Assembly: GCA_023703575.1 (NCBI GenBank)
Contig: CP097969.1
Span: 372,001-436,000, forward strand
From: SAR86 cluster bacterium
Lineage (GTDB): Bacteria; Pseudomonadota; Gammaproteobacteria; Magnimaribacterales; Magnimaribacteraceae
Reading direction: 5' to 3'
Length of the DNA: 64,000 nucleotides
Shown here: positions 1 to 9,852 of the stretch, in pieces
How positions within the stretch are numbered: the first letter of the stretch is position 1
Layout of the letters: every line of letters starts with the position of its first letter
Notes under the pieces: generated by a model
Told to the model about the DNA's origin: nothing
What the model saw: the letters and a program-made list of their open reading frames with translations, nothing else
Databases searched by the model: none
Program-made: the position numbers and the translations under genes

Positions 1-2
1 CA

Positions 3-713
3 GGCATGGGAGATCATCCTACTGGCATGGCTTTATATGCAGCAATAATGACAGCTTTATTTAATAGAGAAAAAACAGGAAAGGGGGGAGAAGTATCTAC
101 TTCATTAATGGCTAATGGAGCCTGGGCTAATGGAGTTTTTATCCAGGCAGCTTTAATGGATATTGAATTTCCAGAAAGAACTGAGCCTCTCCCAAGGCAC
201 CCTTTTTACGATTTTTACCAAACAAAAGATGATAGAGAATTTGCACTTGGCATGATTAATTCAAGAATAGAATGGCCGAAACTCACTGAAGTACTAGATA
301 GAGCTGATTGGTTGCAAAGAGAACTATTTAATTTTGACGATGCTTTCCAAAATGCAGATCTACTTAGATCAGAATTATCAGAAGAGTTTAAGAAAAGATC
401 ACTTGACGAAATAAATCAACTTTTACGTAACTCTGGTGTTACTTATGGTGTATTAGGTAAAACTACAGATCATAGAGATGACAAGCAATTTTTAGAAACA
501 AAAACTTTGGTTCCTCTCAGTCATGAATCTTTTGAAAATCTATTAACAATCAATAGTCCTTTCACAATTCAAGATGAGAAAAAGATAGATTTTTCTAGGG
601 CTCCCAATGTAGGTGAACATACTAAAGAAGTTCTGGAGAATATGGGATATTCAGATACTGAATTAGAAGATTTAAAAAATGGATCCTCCATTTATTGGCC
701 TAATGAGCTTTAA
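3..713 (+). CDS. CaiB/BaiF family (class III) CoA-transferase, 5'-truncated by window edge
   Basis: This is the C-terminal part of a formyl-CoA:oxalate CoA-transferase / alpha-methylacyl-CoA racemase type enzyme, which moves CoA between carboxylic acids. The reading frame is open to the window edge. The first in-frame ATG (position 6) lies inside the conserved G-D-H-P-T-G segment, whose Asp matches the catalytic Asp of the family, so that ATG is not the true start. The next segment, A-L-F-N-R-E-K-T-G-K-G, is the family hallmark. About 236 residues are visible; full members are about 380-400. The substrate cannot be inferred. The amidohydrolase gene follows after 3 bases, suggesting cotranscription. 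Confidence 0.85.
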   Translation, partial: GMGDHPTGMALYAAIMTALFNREKTGKGGEVSTSLMANGAWANGVFIQAALMDIEFPERTEPLPRHPFYDFYQTKDDREFALGMINSRIEWPKLTEVLDRADWLQRELFNFDDAFQNADLLRSELSEEFKKRSLDEINQLLRNSGVTYGVLGKTTDHRDDKQFLETKTLVPLSHESFENLLTINSPFTIQDEKKIDFSRAPNVGEHTKEVLENMGYSDTELEDLKNGSSIYWPNEL

Positions 714-716
714 AGA

Positions 717-2399
717 ATGAAAACTTACATTAAACAAATATCAGCTCTTCTCTTCATATCGCTCATCATTTCTTGCTCAAAAGAAGAGGTATGTTACGAA
801 GCAGATTTAGTTTTAGTAAATAGTAAAATCTATACTGCCAATGCTGATCAATGGGAAGCAGCAGCCCTGGCTATTTTAGGTGATAAATTTATCTTTATTG
901 GCAGTAATGACGATTCCTCTGCTTACGCGTGTGGATCTAATAGAGTTTTAGATTTAAAAGATTCCTTTGTATTCCCAGGATTCATTGATGCACATGCACA
1001 TCTTAAAGGCATAGGTTACCGAGAAATAACCCTCAATCTTCAGGGTGCGGACAGTTTGAAGAATATGCTCACCTTGGTTCAAATCCATTCAAATAAATTA
1101 TCGGACGGCGATTGGGTAGTTGGAAGGGGATGGATAGAAAAAAAATGGCCAGAAGGTAGGTTTCCTACTATTGAGGAGTTGGATGCTATTTCCAGTAAAA
1201 AGCCTATTGCCCTGGAAAGGGCAGATGGCCATGCAATTATTGTTAATTCGCTTGCTCTAAAATTAGCAGGAATTGATAGAAGTACCCCCGATCCTATAGG
1301 AGGAAAAATAGATAAAGACTCCAATGGGGAACCTAATGGAGTCTTGATAGACAAAGCATCATCCTTAGTTGAATCTATTATTCCCAAACGCACTAGGGAA
1401 GAAGAAAAGCGAGCTTTAAGGGAAGGACTTAATAGAACAGCGAAAATGGGATGGACACAATTGCATGATGCAGGCTCTCCTTTATCCGATTACGAAATTC
1501 TAAATGAACTTAAAAAAAATGAAGGCTTACCAGTTAGGATCCAATTTTATGTAAGTGATGGAGAAGATGGTAATAAGTTTCTTGATGAAGGCCCTTATTT
1601 AGATCCAGATCATTTCCTTACTTCTAGGGGTATCAAGTTTTACGCCGATGGGGCAATAGGTTCCAGGGGCGCTGCATTCTTCGACAAATATGACGATTAC
1701 GAAACAAAAGGCTTTCTGATATTCCAAAAAGAAGAAACTATCCCAAAGCTAGTTAAAGCCCTTGTGAATGGCATTCAAATACAAACTCATGCTATTGGAG
1801 ATTTGGCAAATAAAATTACTCTTGATTGGTATGAAGAGGCATTCAACAAAGTTTCACCAGAAAATAGAATAATTGAAAATCCTCGATGGAGAGTTGAGCA
1901 TGCTCAAAATATTAAACCCGAAGATCAACAAAGATACTCAGATTTAGAAGTTATAGCTTCAATGCAACCTTCTCATGCGATTGGCGATTTACATTTCGCA
2001 CACAAAAGATTGGGAGAGGAAAGATTAAAAGATGCATATACTTGGAAAAAGTTGATTGAATTAGGTGTTGTTGTTGTAGGTGGATCTGATGCACCTGTTG
2101 AAATAGGTGATCCGCGAATTGAATTTAAGGCCGCCGTTAGCAGAAAAGATTTAGACGGGTTTTATGAAGATTGGTGGAATATTGAAGAAGTGGTTTCTAG
2201 AGAAGAGGCTCTGTATATGTTTACAAAATGGGCGTCCTATTCCGTTTTTGAAGAGGATATAAAGGGAACAATTGAAGTTGGAAAGCTAGCTGATTTAACA
2301 ATATTTAACAAAGATATAATGACAATCCCTGAAGAAGATATTATGAGTTCTGAAGTTATTATGACTATTGTTGGAGGTAAAGTAGTTTATTCAAAGTAA
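717..2399 (+). CDS. Amidohydrolase family lipoprotein (YtcJ/AepA-like)
   Basis: A 560-residue metal-dependent amidohydrolase of the Amidohydrolase_3/YtcJ group. The N-terminus is a lipoprotein signal: basic start, hydrophobic stretch, then lipobox L-I-I-S-C with Cys20, so the protein is probably a membrane-anchored periplasmic enzyme. Family features include G-F-I-D-A-H-A-H (metal-binding His-x-His), a later H-A-I-G-D segment, and the C-terminal G-S-D-A-P-V motif. Bacterial homologues are generally annotated as exoenzyme regulators or amide/imide hydrolases without a defined substrate. It sits 3 bases behind the CoA-transferase gene and is followed at once by a strong bidirectional terminator. 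Family assignment is firm; substrate is unknown. Confidence 0.85.
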   Translation: MKTYIKQISALLFISLIISCSKEEVCYEADLVLVNSKIYTANADQWEAAALAILGDKFIFIGSNDDSSAYACGSNRVLDLKDSFVFPGFIDAHAHLKGIGYREITLNLQGADSLKNMLTLVQIHSNKLSDGDWVVGRGWIEKKWPEGRFPTIEELDAISSKKPIALERADGHAIIVNSLALKLAGIDRSTPDPIGGKIDKDSNGEPNGVLIDKASSLVESIIPKRTREEEKRALREGLNRTAKMGWTQLHDAGSPLSDYEILNELKKNEGLPVRIQFYVSDGEDGNKFLDEGPYLDPDHFLTSRGIKFYADGAIGSRGAAFFDKYDDYETKGFLIFQKEETIPKLVKALVNGIQIQTHAIGDLANKITLDWYEEAFNKVSPENRIIENPRWRVEHAQNIKPEDQQRYSDLEVIASMQPSHAIGDLHFAHKRLGEERLKDAYTWKKLIELGVVVVGGSDAPVEIGDPRIEFKAAVSRKDLDGFYEDWWNIEEVVSREEALYMFTKWASYSVFEEDIKGTIEVGKLADLTIFNKDIMTIPEEDIMSSEVIMTIVGGKVVYSK

Positions 2400-2400
2400 A

Positions 2401-2429
2401 AAAAAGGGTACATAAAGTACCCTTTTTTT
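2401..2429. terminator. Bidirectional rho-independent terminator
   Basis: A perfect inverted repeat, aaaaagggtac / gtaccctttttt, surrounds a 5-base loop. The T-run follows the stem on the plus strand and the flanking A-run provides a T-run on the minus strand. It lies between the stop codons of the amidohydrolase gene (plus) and the TonB receptor fragment (minus), so it can serve both. Confidence 0.85.
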
Positions 2430-2441
2430 CTTAGATTCATA

Positions 2442-3425
2442 TTAGAAATCCATACCTAATCTTAGGTAGTAAAATGCGCCCATGAATCCTAATGGAGCAA
2501 ACTCAGGGTATATAGCACCACAACAAGTAACTCCAGTATCATCATCAGGGTATTCATCAGTAATATTTTCTGCACCTAATGTAAGCTGCATTGTTCCAAG
2601 ATCTTGTGTAATCTCTAGATCAAGTGAATACTGATCACCTAAATTAGTTATATTATCAATACCTGAGTAATAGTCTGATTCACCTACAAACATGTATCTT
2701 AGCAAAATGGTTGTATCATTCTGATTGTGTACAGCTGTAAAGTTATATCTTTTCTCGGGTAGTAAAGACTCTAATGCACCAATTCTACTTCTGCTGATCA
2801 AAGTTGATTTATCAACTTCAGTTTCAGTATTACTGTATACAAAGGTAAAGTCTGTAACTCCTTGGAATAACTCAGTTGAGTAAGAAGCTACTAGATCAAA
2901 TCCTTCTGTAGTGGTATCGAAGTCATTAGTGAAGAATCTGAAAGTTTGCATATCGCTTGCTCCAGGCACTTTTGCAGCAACCAAGGCAGCTCTATCAGCA
3001 TCAGTTAGGAAATAGTTTTCTGTTAGAGCAATTCTATCAGTGAGTTCTATTTCGTAAGCATCAAGCGTTATGTTGAGAGAATCAGTAACATCCCATACTA
3101 AACCGAGGCTTATATTGTCTGATTCTTCTGGTTCTAGTGCTTTACCACCAGCAGTTACGGAGATTGGGTTTGTAGGAGACAATGTTCCTTGTTGAACCAA
3201 TTCACCTGTTCCTGCTGTTGCAGTTGTTACGTTTGATACATTAGCTTGACCAGGAGTTGGAGCTCTAAAACCTGTACTCATTGTTCCTCTGAATTTCAAT
3301 GTATCTGACATTGTTGCTAAGAATGATATTTTTGAGTTCGTTGTAGTCCCAAAAGTATCAAAATGCTCATATCTAGTAGCAAATCCTAGTAAAAGATTTT
3401 CAGTTACATCTGCTTCTAAATTGAA
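2442..3425 (-). pseudogene. TonB-dependent outer-membrane receptor, C-terminal fragment only
   Basis: About 328 residues match the C-terminal half of a TonB-dependent receptor beta-barrel. Typical strands are visible (T-G-F-R-A-P-T motif; N-I-T-D-E-Y-P near the end), and the protein ends in the outer-membrane signature ...Y-Y-L-R-L-G-M-D-F. The signal peptide, TonB box, plug domain and first barrel half are absent. Upstream (higher coordinates) the frame runs a few codons into antisense of thrH and meets a stop near 3471; the only start there is a TTG at 3464 with no ribosome-binding site. The receptor homology stops near 3425, exactly where thrH homology starts on the other strand. A broken gene or a contig join are both possible; a functional receptor is not. 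Confidence 0.8.
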
Positions 3426-3995
3426 ATTTGGGCTGAAGTAGCCGAATACACCGGAGAAGAGCAATTTAAATTAACGACTCAAGATCTTAAAGATTATTCG
3501 GAACTCATGGATATGAGAATCGATCTAGTTCAGTCGATTGGTTTATCCTTTTTAGAAATTCAATCTTTAGTAAATAAAATGGAGCCATTTGATGGTGCAA
3601 GAGAATTCATTGATTGGGTAAGAGATAACTTTCAGTTAACTATTGTCTCTGATTCTTTTTACGAACTAGCCTGGCCCTTACTTAGAAAACTTGGCACTCC
3701 TTCTATTAACTGTCATTATTTAGATATAGAAAATAATGAATTAAAGGGGTACACCTTGAGGCAGTTAGAGAATAAGAAGAAAGTGGTTCGGGGATTAAAG
3801 GAAATGAAATTTAAAGTATTTGCTTCGGGTGACTCTTATAACGATATTCAAATGCTTCAAGAAGCAGATTTAGGAGTCTTTTTTCAAGCTCCTAAACATA
3901 TAAGAGAAGAGTTTAAAGAAATTGGAGGGGTTGAAAGTCATGAAGATTTGAAGAATCTTCTGATAGAAAATTCTTCTTTTGTCGGGAGGACTTAA
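3423..3995 (+). pseudogene. thrH: ThrH-like phosphoserine phosphatase/homoserine kinase, N-terminus missing
   Basis: The HAD-fold protein matches ThrH (about 205 residues in Pseudomonas) from the E-I-W motif, around residue 15, to the C-terminus. Visible motifs are S-D-S-F-Y-E (motif II Ser) and G-D-S-Y-N-D (motif IV). The codons for the first ~14 residues, carrying the catalytic D-x-E-G motif, are missing: a TAA stands at 3417-3419 immediately upstream of the homologous region. An ATG at 3507 could give a 162-residue product, but it would lack the nucleophile Asp. The gene ends one base before prpB, so it was probably the first gene of the prp operon. The truncation coincides with the broken TonB receptor. 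Confidence 0.8.
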
Positions 3996-3996
3996 T

Positions 3997-4869
3997 ATGG
4001 GTCAATCTCAAGGAAAAAAACTTAAAGAGGCTATTGCAAACAATAATCCTCTAAAGATTGTCGGTACGATAAATGCTTATTCAGCTTTGTTAGCGGAAAA
4101 GGAGGGTCATGATGCCATATACTTATCAGGTGGTGGAGTAGCTGCTTCAAGTTTAGGAGTTCCTGATCTAGGCATTTCCTCTCTACAAGATGTTCTTATA
4201 GATGTTGAGAGAATTACTAATGCAACGTCAGTTCCCTTGCTAGTTGATGCCGACACTGGTTGGGGTGGTGCATTTAATATTGCAAGAACTGTAAAGTCTT
4301 TTATCAACTATGGAGCTGCCGGACTGCATATTGAGGATCAAGTTTCCCAGAAAAGATGTGGTCACCGACCAAATAAAGAGATTGTTTCTACCGCAGAAAT
4401 GATTGACCGAATCAAAGCTGCAGTAGATGCCAAAATTGATAATGATTTTGTTGTAATGGCAAGGACAGATGCGCTTGCAAATGAAGGCCTTGATTCGGCT
4501 ATCGAAAGGGCTATAGCCTATCAACAAGCTGGAGCAGATGCTCTCTTCCCTGAGGCTTTTATCGAACTAGATCAGTACAGAGAACTTAAGAAACATGTAA
4601 AAATACCAATCCTTGCAAATATTACTGAGTTTGGAAAGACCCCACTCTTTGGTTGCGAAGAGCTTAGTCATTCAGGAGTAGACATGGTCCTCTATCCTCT
4701 TACCGCATTTAGGGCAATGAGTAAGGCTGCTGAAGAGGTATTTAAAGAAATTAAAACGTCAGATAATCAAGAAAGTCTCTTAAAAAATATGCAAACTAGA
4801 GATGAACTTTATGACGTACTAGATTATCATTCGTTCGAAAATAAATTAGACGAGCTATTCAAAAATTAG
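3997..4869 (+). CDS. prpB: 2-methylisocitrate lyase
   Basis: It cleaves 2-methylisocitrate into pyruvate and succinate, the last step of the methylcitrate cycle for propionyl-CoA. The protein has 290 residues, normal for PrpB. Visible are the Mg-binding D-A-D-T-G-W-G-G segment (around residues 84-91) and the catalytic loop K-R-C-G-H (residues 119-123) of the isocitrate lyase/PEP mutase family. I chose the ATG at 3997 because GGGAGGA ends 6 bases upstream; an upstream TTG at 3979 lies inside thrH and has no such site. prpC follows 13 bases later. Confidence 0.95.
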   Translation: MGQSQGKKLKEAIANNNPLKIVGTINAYSALLAEKEGHDAIYLSGGGVAASSLGVPDLGISSLQDVLIDVERITNATSVPLLVDADTGWGGAFNIARTVKSFINYGAAGLHIEDQVSQKRCGHRPNKEIVSTAEMIDRIKAAVDAKIDNDFVVMARTDALANEGLDSAIERAIAYQQAGADALFPEAFIELDQYRELKKHVKIPILANITEFGKTPLFGCEELSHSGVDMVLYPLTAFRAMSKAAEEVFKEIKTSDNQESLLKNMQTRDELYDVLDYHSFENKLDELFKN

Positions 4870-4882
4870 ATTAGGAAATTAA

Positions 4883-6007
4883 ATGGGTGAGAAGAAGTTA
4901 GATGGAGCAGGTTTAAGAGGGCAGGTAGCAGGCAAGACCGCTCTTTCAACTGTAGGAAAAGAAGGAAAGGGTTTAACTTACAGAGGTTACGCCATAGAGG
5001 AGCTCGCTGAAAAAGCTTCTTTTGAAGAAGTTGCGTATATGCTTTTGTATGGAAACTTACCAAATCAATCTGAATATGACCTATATTCATCTAAACTAAA
5101 ATCATACAGAGCTCTCCCAGATGAACTAAAAGAGGTTTTGGAAAGAATTCCTGCCGAAGCGCACCCTATGGATGTTATGAGGACTGGTTGCTCTATGTTA
5201 GGAAATTTAGAACCAGAGGGCGATTTCTCTAATCAAAATGAAACAGCTGATAGGATAATGGCTTCTTTTGCTTCAATAGTTACATATTGGTATAGATATT
5301 CTCATGATGGTGTTCGAGTTGAAACCGAAACAAATCATCCTACTATTGGAGGTCAATTTTTATCCTTACTTACAGGAAAAGAACCATCTGAAGACCATGC
5401 TAGAGCACTTGATGTTTCGTTGATACTTTATGCTGAGCATGGCTTTAATGCATCTACTTTTACGGCCAGAACTTGTGCATCAACATTATCTGACATGCAC
5501 TCTTGCATTACAGGTGCAATTGGAACTTTAAGGGGGCCATTGCATGGCGGTGCAAATGAAGCTGCAATGGAAATGATCGAAAAATACTCCAGCCGAGAAG
5601 AGGCTAAAGCAGGAGTTCTTGATCTGCTGGCTAAAAAAGAAAAAATAATGGGCTTTGGGCATGCTGTTTACAGTACTGAAGATCCAAGAAATGCGATTAT
5701 TAAAGTTTGGTCAGAAAAACTTTCAAAACTAAATGGTGATACTACACTTTTCGAAGTTTCTGACGAAATAGAAAGAGTTATGGATGAAGAAAAAGGAATG
5801 TTTGCGAATACTGACTTCTTTATGGCTTCTGCTTACAACTATCTAGGAATACCTACTGCAATATTCACTCCATTATTTGTTATAGGCAGAACCTCAGGTT
5901 GGGCTGCAAACATTATGGAGCAAAGAGCTGACAACAGAATCATTCGTCCTAGTGAAGAGTATATCGGACCAGATAACTCTGTCTGGGTCGATATGTCAGA
6001 TCGTTAA
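4883..6007 (+). CDS. prpC: 2-methylcitrate synthase
   Basis: It condenses propionyl-CoA with oxaloacetate to 2-methylcitrate. The 374-residue protein is a short citrate-synthase-fold enzyme, as in PrpC rather than the longer GltA. Active-site motifs are visible: H-G-G-A-N-E-A (His), G-F-G-H-A-V-Y (His), and M-E-Q-R-A-D-N-R (Asp/Arg region). It lies between prpB and prpD, which favours methylcitrate synthase over citrate synthase. Confidence 0.93.
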   Translation: MGEKKLDGAGLRGQVAGKTALSTVGKEGKGLTYRGYAIEELAEKASFEEVAYMLLYGNLPNQSEYDLYSSKLKSYRALPDELKEVLERIPAEAHPMDVMRTGCSMLGNLEPEGDFSNQNETADRIMASFASIVTYWYRYSHDGVRVETETNHPTIGGQFLSLLTGKEPSEDHARALDVSLILYAEHGFNASTFTARTCASTLSDMHSCITGAIGTLRGPLHGGANEAAMEMIEKYSSREEAKAGVLDLLAKKEKIMGFGHAVYSTEDPRNAIIKVWSEKLSKLNGDTTLFEVSDEIERVMDEEKGMFANTDFFMASAYNYLGIPTAIFTPLFVIGRTSGWAANIMEQRADNRIIRPSEEYIGPDNSVWVDMSDR

Positions 6008-6022
6008 TCAAGGGGAAAAATT

Positions 6023-7471
6023 ATGTCTGGTAACGTTGAAACAAACGTACGTCCTAATCCGGATGATGTACTAGTTAAAATAGCTGATTATGTTTTAACT
6101 AAGGATATTGAGAGTTCTGAAGCTTACAATACTGCAAGAAACTGTTTAATGGATACCTTAGGCTGTGGTCTCTTAGCTCTTACTTTTCCTGATTGCAAGA
6201 ATTTATTAGGGCCTTATGTTGAAGGTACAAAAGTTCCTGGTGGCGTCAGGGTACCTGGGACAAAGCATGTATTAGATCCCGTAAAAGGAGCTTGGGATAT
6301 AGGCGCAATCATTAGATGGTTAGATTTTAATGATACTTGGTTAGCTGCAGAGTGGGGACATCCATCAGATAATTTAGGTGGCATTTTGGCAGCAGCTGAT
6401 TATCTATCACAAAAGAATTTAGCTGATGGAAAAGAACCACTATCTATGAAAGATGTTTTAACTAATATGATTAAAGCTCATGAAATTCAGGGTGTTTTGG
6501 CATTAGAGAATAGCTTCAATAGGGTCGGTTTAGATCACGTAGTTTTAGTAAAAGTTGCTTCAACAGCTGTCATATCCTCTATGTTTGGATTAAATAAAGA
6601 TCAAACAATAGATGCACTATCTCAAGCTTGGGTAGATGGACAAAGTTTAAGAACTTACAGACATGCCCCAAATGCTGGACCAAGAAAATCCTGGGCAGCA
6701 GGTGATGCTACAAGTAGGGCTTTGCAGTTGGTTTTATTGACACAAAAAGGACAAATTGGCTATCCAAGCGTTCTTACAGCTCCAACATGGGGTTTTTATG
6801 ATGTTCAATTTAATGGAAATAGCTTCAGTCTTCCAAGAGAATTTGATTCATATGTCATGGAAAATGTTTTGTTTAAAATCTCTTTTCCAGCAGAATTTCA
6901 TGCACAGACTGCAGTTGAGGCAGCAGTAATCTTGCATGAGCAGGTCAAAGACCAGTTTGATGAAATCGAGAAAATTTTAATCACTACTCATGAATCTGCT
7001 ATTAGGATTATCAGTAAAGAAGGTATTTTAAATAATCCAGCTGATAGAGATCACTGTCTCCAATATATGACTGCTATTGGACTCCTAAAAGGAGATCTTG
7101 TTGCAGAAGATTATGAGGACAACGTGGCTTCAGATCCAAGAGTAGATCAATTGAGAGAGAAAATGTTTATCGAAGAAGATAATAGATATTCACAAGAATA
7201 TTTAGAAGCTGATAAAAGGTCTATTGCTAATTCAATTCAAATATTCTTTAAAGACGGCTCTTCAACAGAGAAAATTGAAGTCGAATATCCGATCGGTCAT
7301 AGACGGAGAAGAGAGCAAGGTATTCCCTTACTTGTGGAGAAATTTGAACGAAATCTGGCTACTCAATTTTCAGATAAGAGATGTCAGGAAATTTTGTCAT
7401 TATGTTTGGATCAAGGAACTCTAGAGAATACTTCAGTACCAGAATTTATGAACCTCTTAATAGCTGAATAA
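6023..7471 (+). CDS. prpD: 2-methylcitrate dehydratase
   Basis: A 482-residue MmgE/PrpD family protein that dehydrates 2-methylcitrate to 2-methyl-cis-aconitate. The N-terminal half contains the family segments D-T-L-G-C-G and [19 protein letters not shown]. An AAGGGG site lies 7 bases before the ATG. PrpD organisms need an aconitase for the following hydration; the acnB gene at 22314-24893 can supply it, and no acnD-prpF pair is seen. It is the last recognisable prp gene, and the next gene begins 9 bases later. Confidence 0.95.
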   Translation: MSGNVETNVRPNPDDVLVKIADYVLTKDIESSEAYNTARNCLMDTLGCGLLALTFPDCKNLLGPYVEGTKVPGGVRVPGTKHVLDPVKGAWDIGAIIRWLDFNDTWLAAEWGHPSDNLGGILAAADYLSQKNLADGKEPLSMKDVLTNMIKAHEIQGVLALENSFNRVGLDHVVLVKVASTAVISSMFGLNKDQTIDALSQAWVDGQSLRTYRHAPNAGPRKSWAAGDATSRALQLVLLTQKGQIGYPSVLTAPTWGFYDVQFNGNSFSLPREFDSYVMENVLFKISFPAEFHAQTAVEAAVILHEQVKDQFDEIEKILITTHESAIRIISKEGILNNPADRDHCLQYMTAIGLLKGDLVAEDYEDNVASDPRVDQLREKMFIEEDNRYSQEYLEADKRSIANSIQIFFKDGSSTEKIEVEYPIGHRRRREQGIPLLVEKFERNLATQFSDKRCQEILSLCLDQGTLENTSVPEFMNLLIAE

Positions 7472-7480
7472 TTAATTCAA

Positions 7481-7993
7481 ATGAATAAATTAGAACATTA
7501 TCTAGAGAGCCTTATTTTCGCAAGTAGGTGGCTGCTTGCACCTATTTACTTGATTCTTTGCCTGTCACTTTTGTTTATAACAATGAAAGTTATTCAAGAT
7601 ACCATCGTCTATTTACCTGTAATTCTTGAACAAGATGTCAAAGGAATTATGTTATTTGTCTTAAACATAGTAGATCTTATTTTGGTAGGTAATTTAGTTC
7701 TCATGATAATTTTTGCTGGTTATGAAAATTTCGTTTCTAAGTTACATGTTGCTGATGAGAGCGAAGATAAACCAATTTGGATGGGTCGAGTGGACTTCAG
7801 CGAGATGAAGTTAAAACTGGTCGCTTCAATTGTTACTATCTCTGGAATAAATTTATTAGCAGCCTTTATGGATTTATCACAAATAAGCGATAGAGAAATC
7901 TTTTGGATGATTATTGTCCATGTTGTATTCATTCTCTCCGGAGTTTTACTTGCACTAATGGATTATGTTACTTCCAAAGCCAAAGTTTATTGA
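7481..7993 (+). CDS. UPF0114 (YqhA-like) inner-membrane protein
   Basis: A 170-residue protein with four hydrophobic segments (about residues 18-40, 57-82, 110-130 and 140-160), matching the UPF0114/YqhA family by length and by segments such as F-A-S-R-W-L-L-A-P-I-Y and V-D-L-I-L-V-G-N-L-V-L-M-I. The molecular function of the family is not established. It closely follows prpD and may be read from the same transcript. Its stop codon is one base from the stop of the convergent HAD gene. Confidence 0.85.
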   Translation: MNKLEHYLESLIFASRWLLAPIYLILCLSLLFITMKVIQDTIVYLPVILEQDVKGIMLFVLNIVDLILVGNLVLMIIFAGYENFVSKLHVADESEDKPIWMGRVDFSEMKLKLVASIVTISGINLLAAFMDLSQISDREIFWMIIVHVVFILSGVLLALMDYVTSKAKVY

Positions 7994-7994
7994 T

Positions 7995-8636
7995 CTAAAA
8001 AAGTTTAATATCTATCAAGTTATCTAACTCAGTTAACGCTTCACTGGAATTTATAACTTTAATCGTCTTCATTCCTAATTTTTTGGCGGGTTTCAGGTTT
8101 ATTCCTAAGTCATCAAGAAACACTACTTCTGCCGGATTTACTTCGCCTCTTTCACAAGCACGTAAATAAAATTCTGGATCAGGTTTTCTTACATTTTCCT
8201 TGCTTGATTCAAACACAAAATCAAACATTTTCATTACTTCATCATGCTTGCCTGAGGCAGAAACATTACCTTCAAAGTTCTCTTTTCCCATAGGTTGAAT
8301 ATTATTTGTTAAGCAAGCTTGAAGAAGATTCCCTTTAATTTTTTTCAGAGCTCGAATCATGTCAGGCCTTACTTCACCCTTCAGTAGAGCAATTACATCT
8401 TTACCTTTGACCGAATGACCAAGCTCACTGCTTTCTTTGTGAAAAAGCTTATCAAATTCATCCAAATTTAACTCGTTCCTCTCTAATTTAGCCCATGCGT
8501 TAGAGTTAGGATTGGTAGAATTAACTAATCTTAAGAAATCTAAAGGTAATCCATTTTCTTTTTCAAACCTATTAAATGATTCAAAAGGACTACTGGTAAT
8601 CACTCCTCCGAAATCCCAAAAAACTGCTTTTATCAT
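7995..8636 (-). CDS. HAD-superfamily subfamily IA hydrolase (epoxide-hydrolase N-domain-like phosphatase)
   Basis: A 213-residue HAD hydrolase. Motif I is F-W-D-F-G-G-V-I-T (the second motif Asp, usual in D-x-D, is replaced by Gly, as is typical in this subgroup); motif II is L-T-N-N; motif III is the R-K-P-D-P region; motif IV is F-L-D-D-L-G-I-N. The F-E-S-F-N-R-F-E-K-E-N-G-L-P cap start resembles the N-terminal phosphatase domain of soluble epoxide hydrolase and ACAD10-like proteins. The substrate cannot be read from sequence. The gene is divergent from aroC. Confidence 0.85.
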   Translation of the reverse strand: MIKAVFWDFGGVITSSPFESFNRFEKENGLPLDFLRLVNSTNPNSNAWAKLERNELNLDEFDKLFHKESSELGHSVKGKDVIALLKGEVRPDMIRALKKIKGNLLQACLTNNIQPMGKENFEGNVSASGKHDEVMKMFDFVFESSKENVRKPDPEFYLRACERGEVNPAEVVFLDDLGINLKPAKKLGMKTIKVINSSEALTELDNLIDIKLF

Positions 8637-8756
8637 AAAAATTCAATAATTTCTTTTCGAAGTATTTTGGAGGTTTTTAAATAAATATCAAATTTAATAC
8701 CTAAATTGTTCAAAAATTCTATAATCGCACCGCGAATTACGTAATAAGATAAGAAA

Positions 8757-9845
8757 ATGTCAGGGAATTCTTTCGGAAGCTCTTTTATTGTGACCACTTT
8801 TGGTGAAAGTCATGGAGTAGCCCTTGGCTGTATCGTTGATGGCTGTCCACCTGGATTAGAGCTTTGTGAAGAAGATATTCAGAAGGAATTAGATAAAAGA
8901 AAACCTGGATCCTCAAAGTATACAACTCAAAGAAAAGAAGATGACAAAGTAGAAATATTGTCTGGTGTTTTCGAGGGTAAAACAACTGGAACACCTATAG
9001 GTTTGCTCATTAGAAATAAGGATCAAAAATCTAAGGACTATGATCAACTCAAAGATGTTTTTAGGCCTTCTCATGCAGATTATGTTTATTCAAAAAAATA
9101 TGGAATAAGAGACCACAGAGGAGGAGGAAGATCGTCAGCTAGAGAGACTGCTATGCGAGTAGCAGCAGGAGCAATAGCTAAAAAATACTTAAGCGAAAAA
9201 CTGGATATAGAAATCATAGGATACTTATCTCAAATAGGTTCTATTACCATATCTAATTTTGATTCTTCACAAATTAGTCTTAATCCCTTCTTTTGTCCAG
9301 ATCCTGAAGTTTTGACTTCTATCGAAGATTTAATTGATCAACTCAGGAAAGATGGTGACTCAGTGGGGGCAAAAATAGAAGTTTCAGTCAGTAATATGCC
9401 GATAGGTTTAGGAGAACCTGTTTTTGATAAGCTTGAGGCAGACTTAGCAAAAGGCCTTATGAGTATAAATGCTGTTAAAGGTTTTGAGATAGGAAAAGGC
9501 TTTGATCTCATCCATTCAAAAGGTTCGGAATCGAGGGATGAAATGACTTCAGAGGGTTATTTGTCAAATAACTCAGGTGGAATTTCAGGAGGAATAAGTA
9601 CCGGTCAAGAAATAAAACTTTCCATCGCCTTGAAACCCACTTCAAGTATCAACAAAGAAGGTCAGACCATAGGTTCGGGGGGTGAATCTAAAAGGATTCA
9701 AGTTAAAGGGAGACATGACCCTTGTGTAGGGGTAAGAGCAACACCAATAGCCGAGGCTATGACTGCGTTAGTTATAATGGATCACTTTTTGAGGAACAGA
9801 GCTCAAAATGCTGACGTCGTAACTGAAATCCCTGATATCTCATAA
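8757..9845 (+). CDS. aroC: Chorismate synthase
   Basis: It converts 5-enolpyruvylshikimate-3-phosphate to chorismate using reduced FMN, the last common step to the aromatic amino acids. The 362-residue length is normal. Signature segments are G-E-S-H-G (N-terminus), [12 protein letters not shown] (FMN/substrate loop) and G-R-H-D-P-C (C-terminal). It heads the biosynthetic run that continues with leuC, as in Pseudomonas-like gammaproteobacteria. A TATAAT sequence at 8720-8725 may be its -10 element, but I see no good -35. Confidence 0.96.
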   Translation: MSGNSFGSSFIVTTFGESHGVALGCIVDGCPPGLELCEEDIQKELDKRKPGSSKYTTQRKEDDKVEILSGVFEGKTTGTPIGLLIRNKDQKSKDYDQLKDVFRPSHADYVYSKKYGIRDHRGGGRSSARETAMRVAAGAIAKKYLSEKLDIEIIGYLSQIGSITISNFDSSQISLNPFFCPDPEVLTSIEDLIDQLRKDGDSVGAKIEVSVSNMPIGLGEPVFDKLEADLAKGLMSINAVKGFEIGKGFDLIHSKGSESRDEMTSEGYLSNNSGGISGGISTGQEIKLSIALKPTSSINKEGQTIGSGGESKRIQVKGRHDPCVGVRATPIAEAMTALVIMDHFLRNRAQNADVVTEIPDIS

Positions 9846-9852
9846 TAATCTC

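Noticed and set aside
8696-8725. Full sigma70 promoter for aroC
   Set aside because: Only a TATAAT at 8720-8725 is convincing; no acceptable -35 lies at 16-18 bases spacing, so it is mentioned but not listed.
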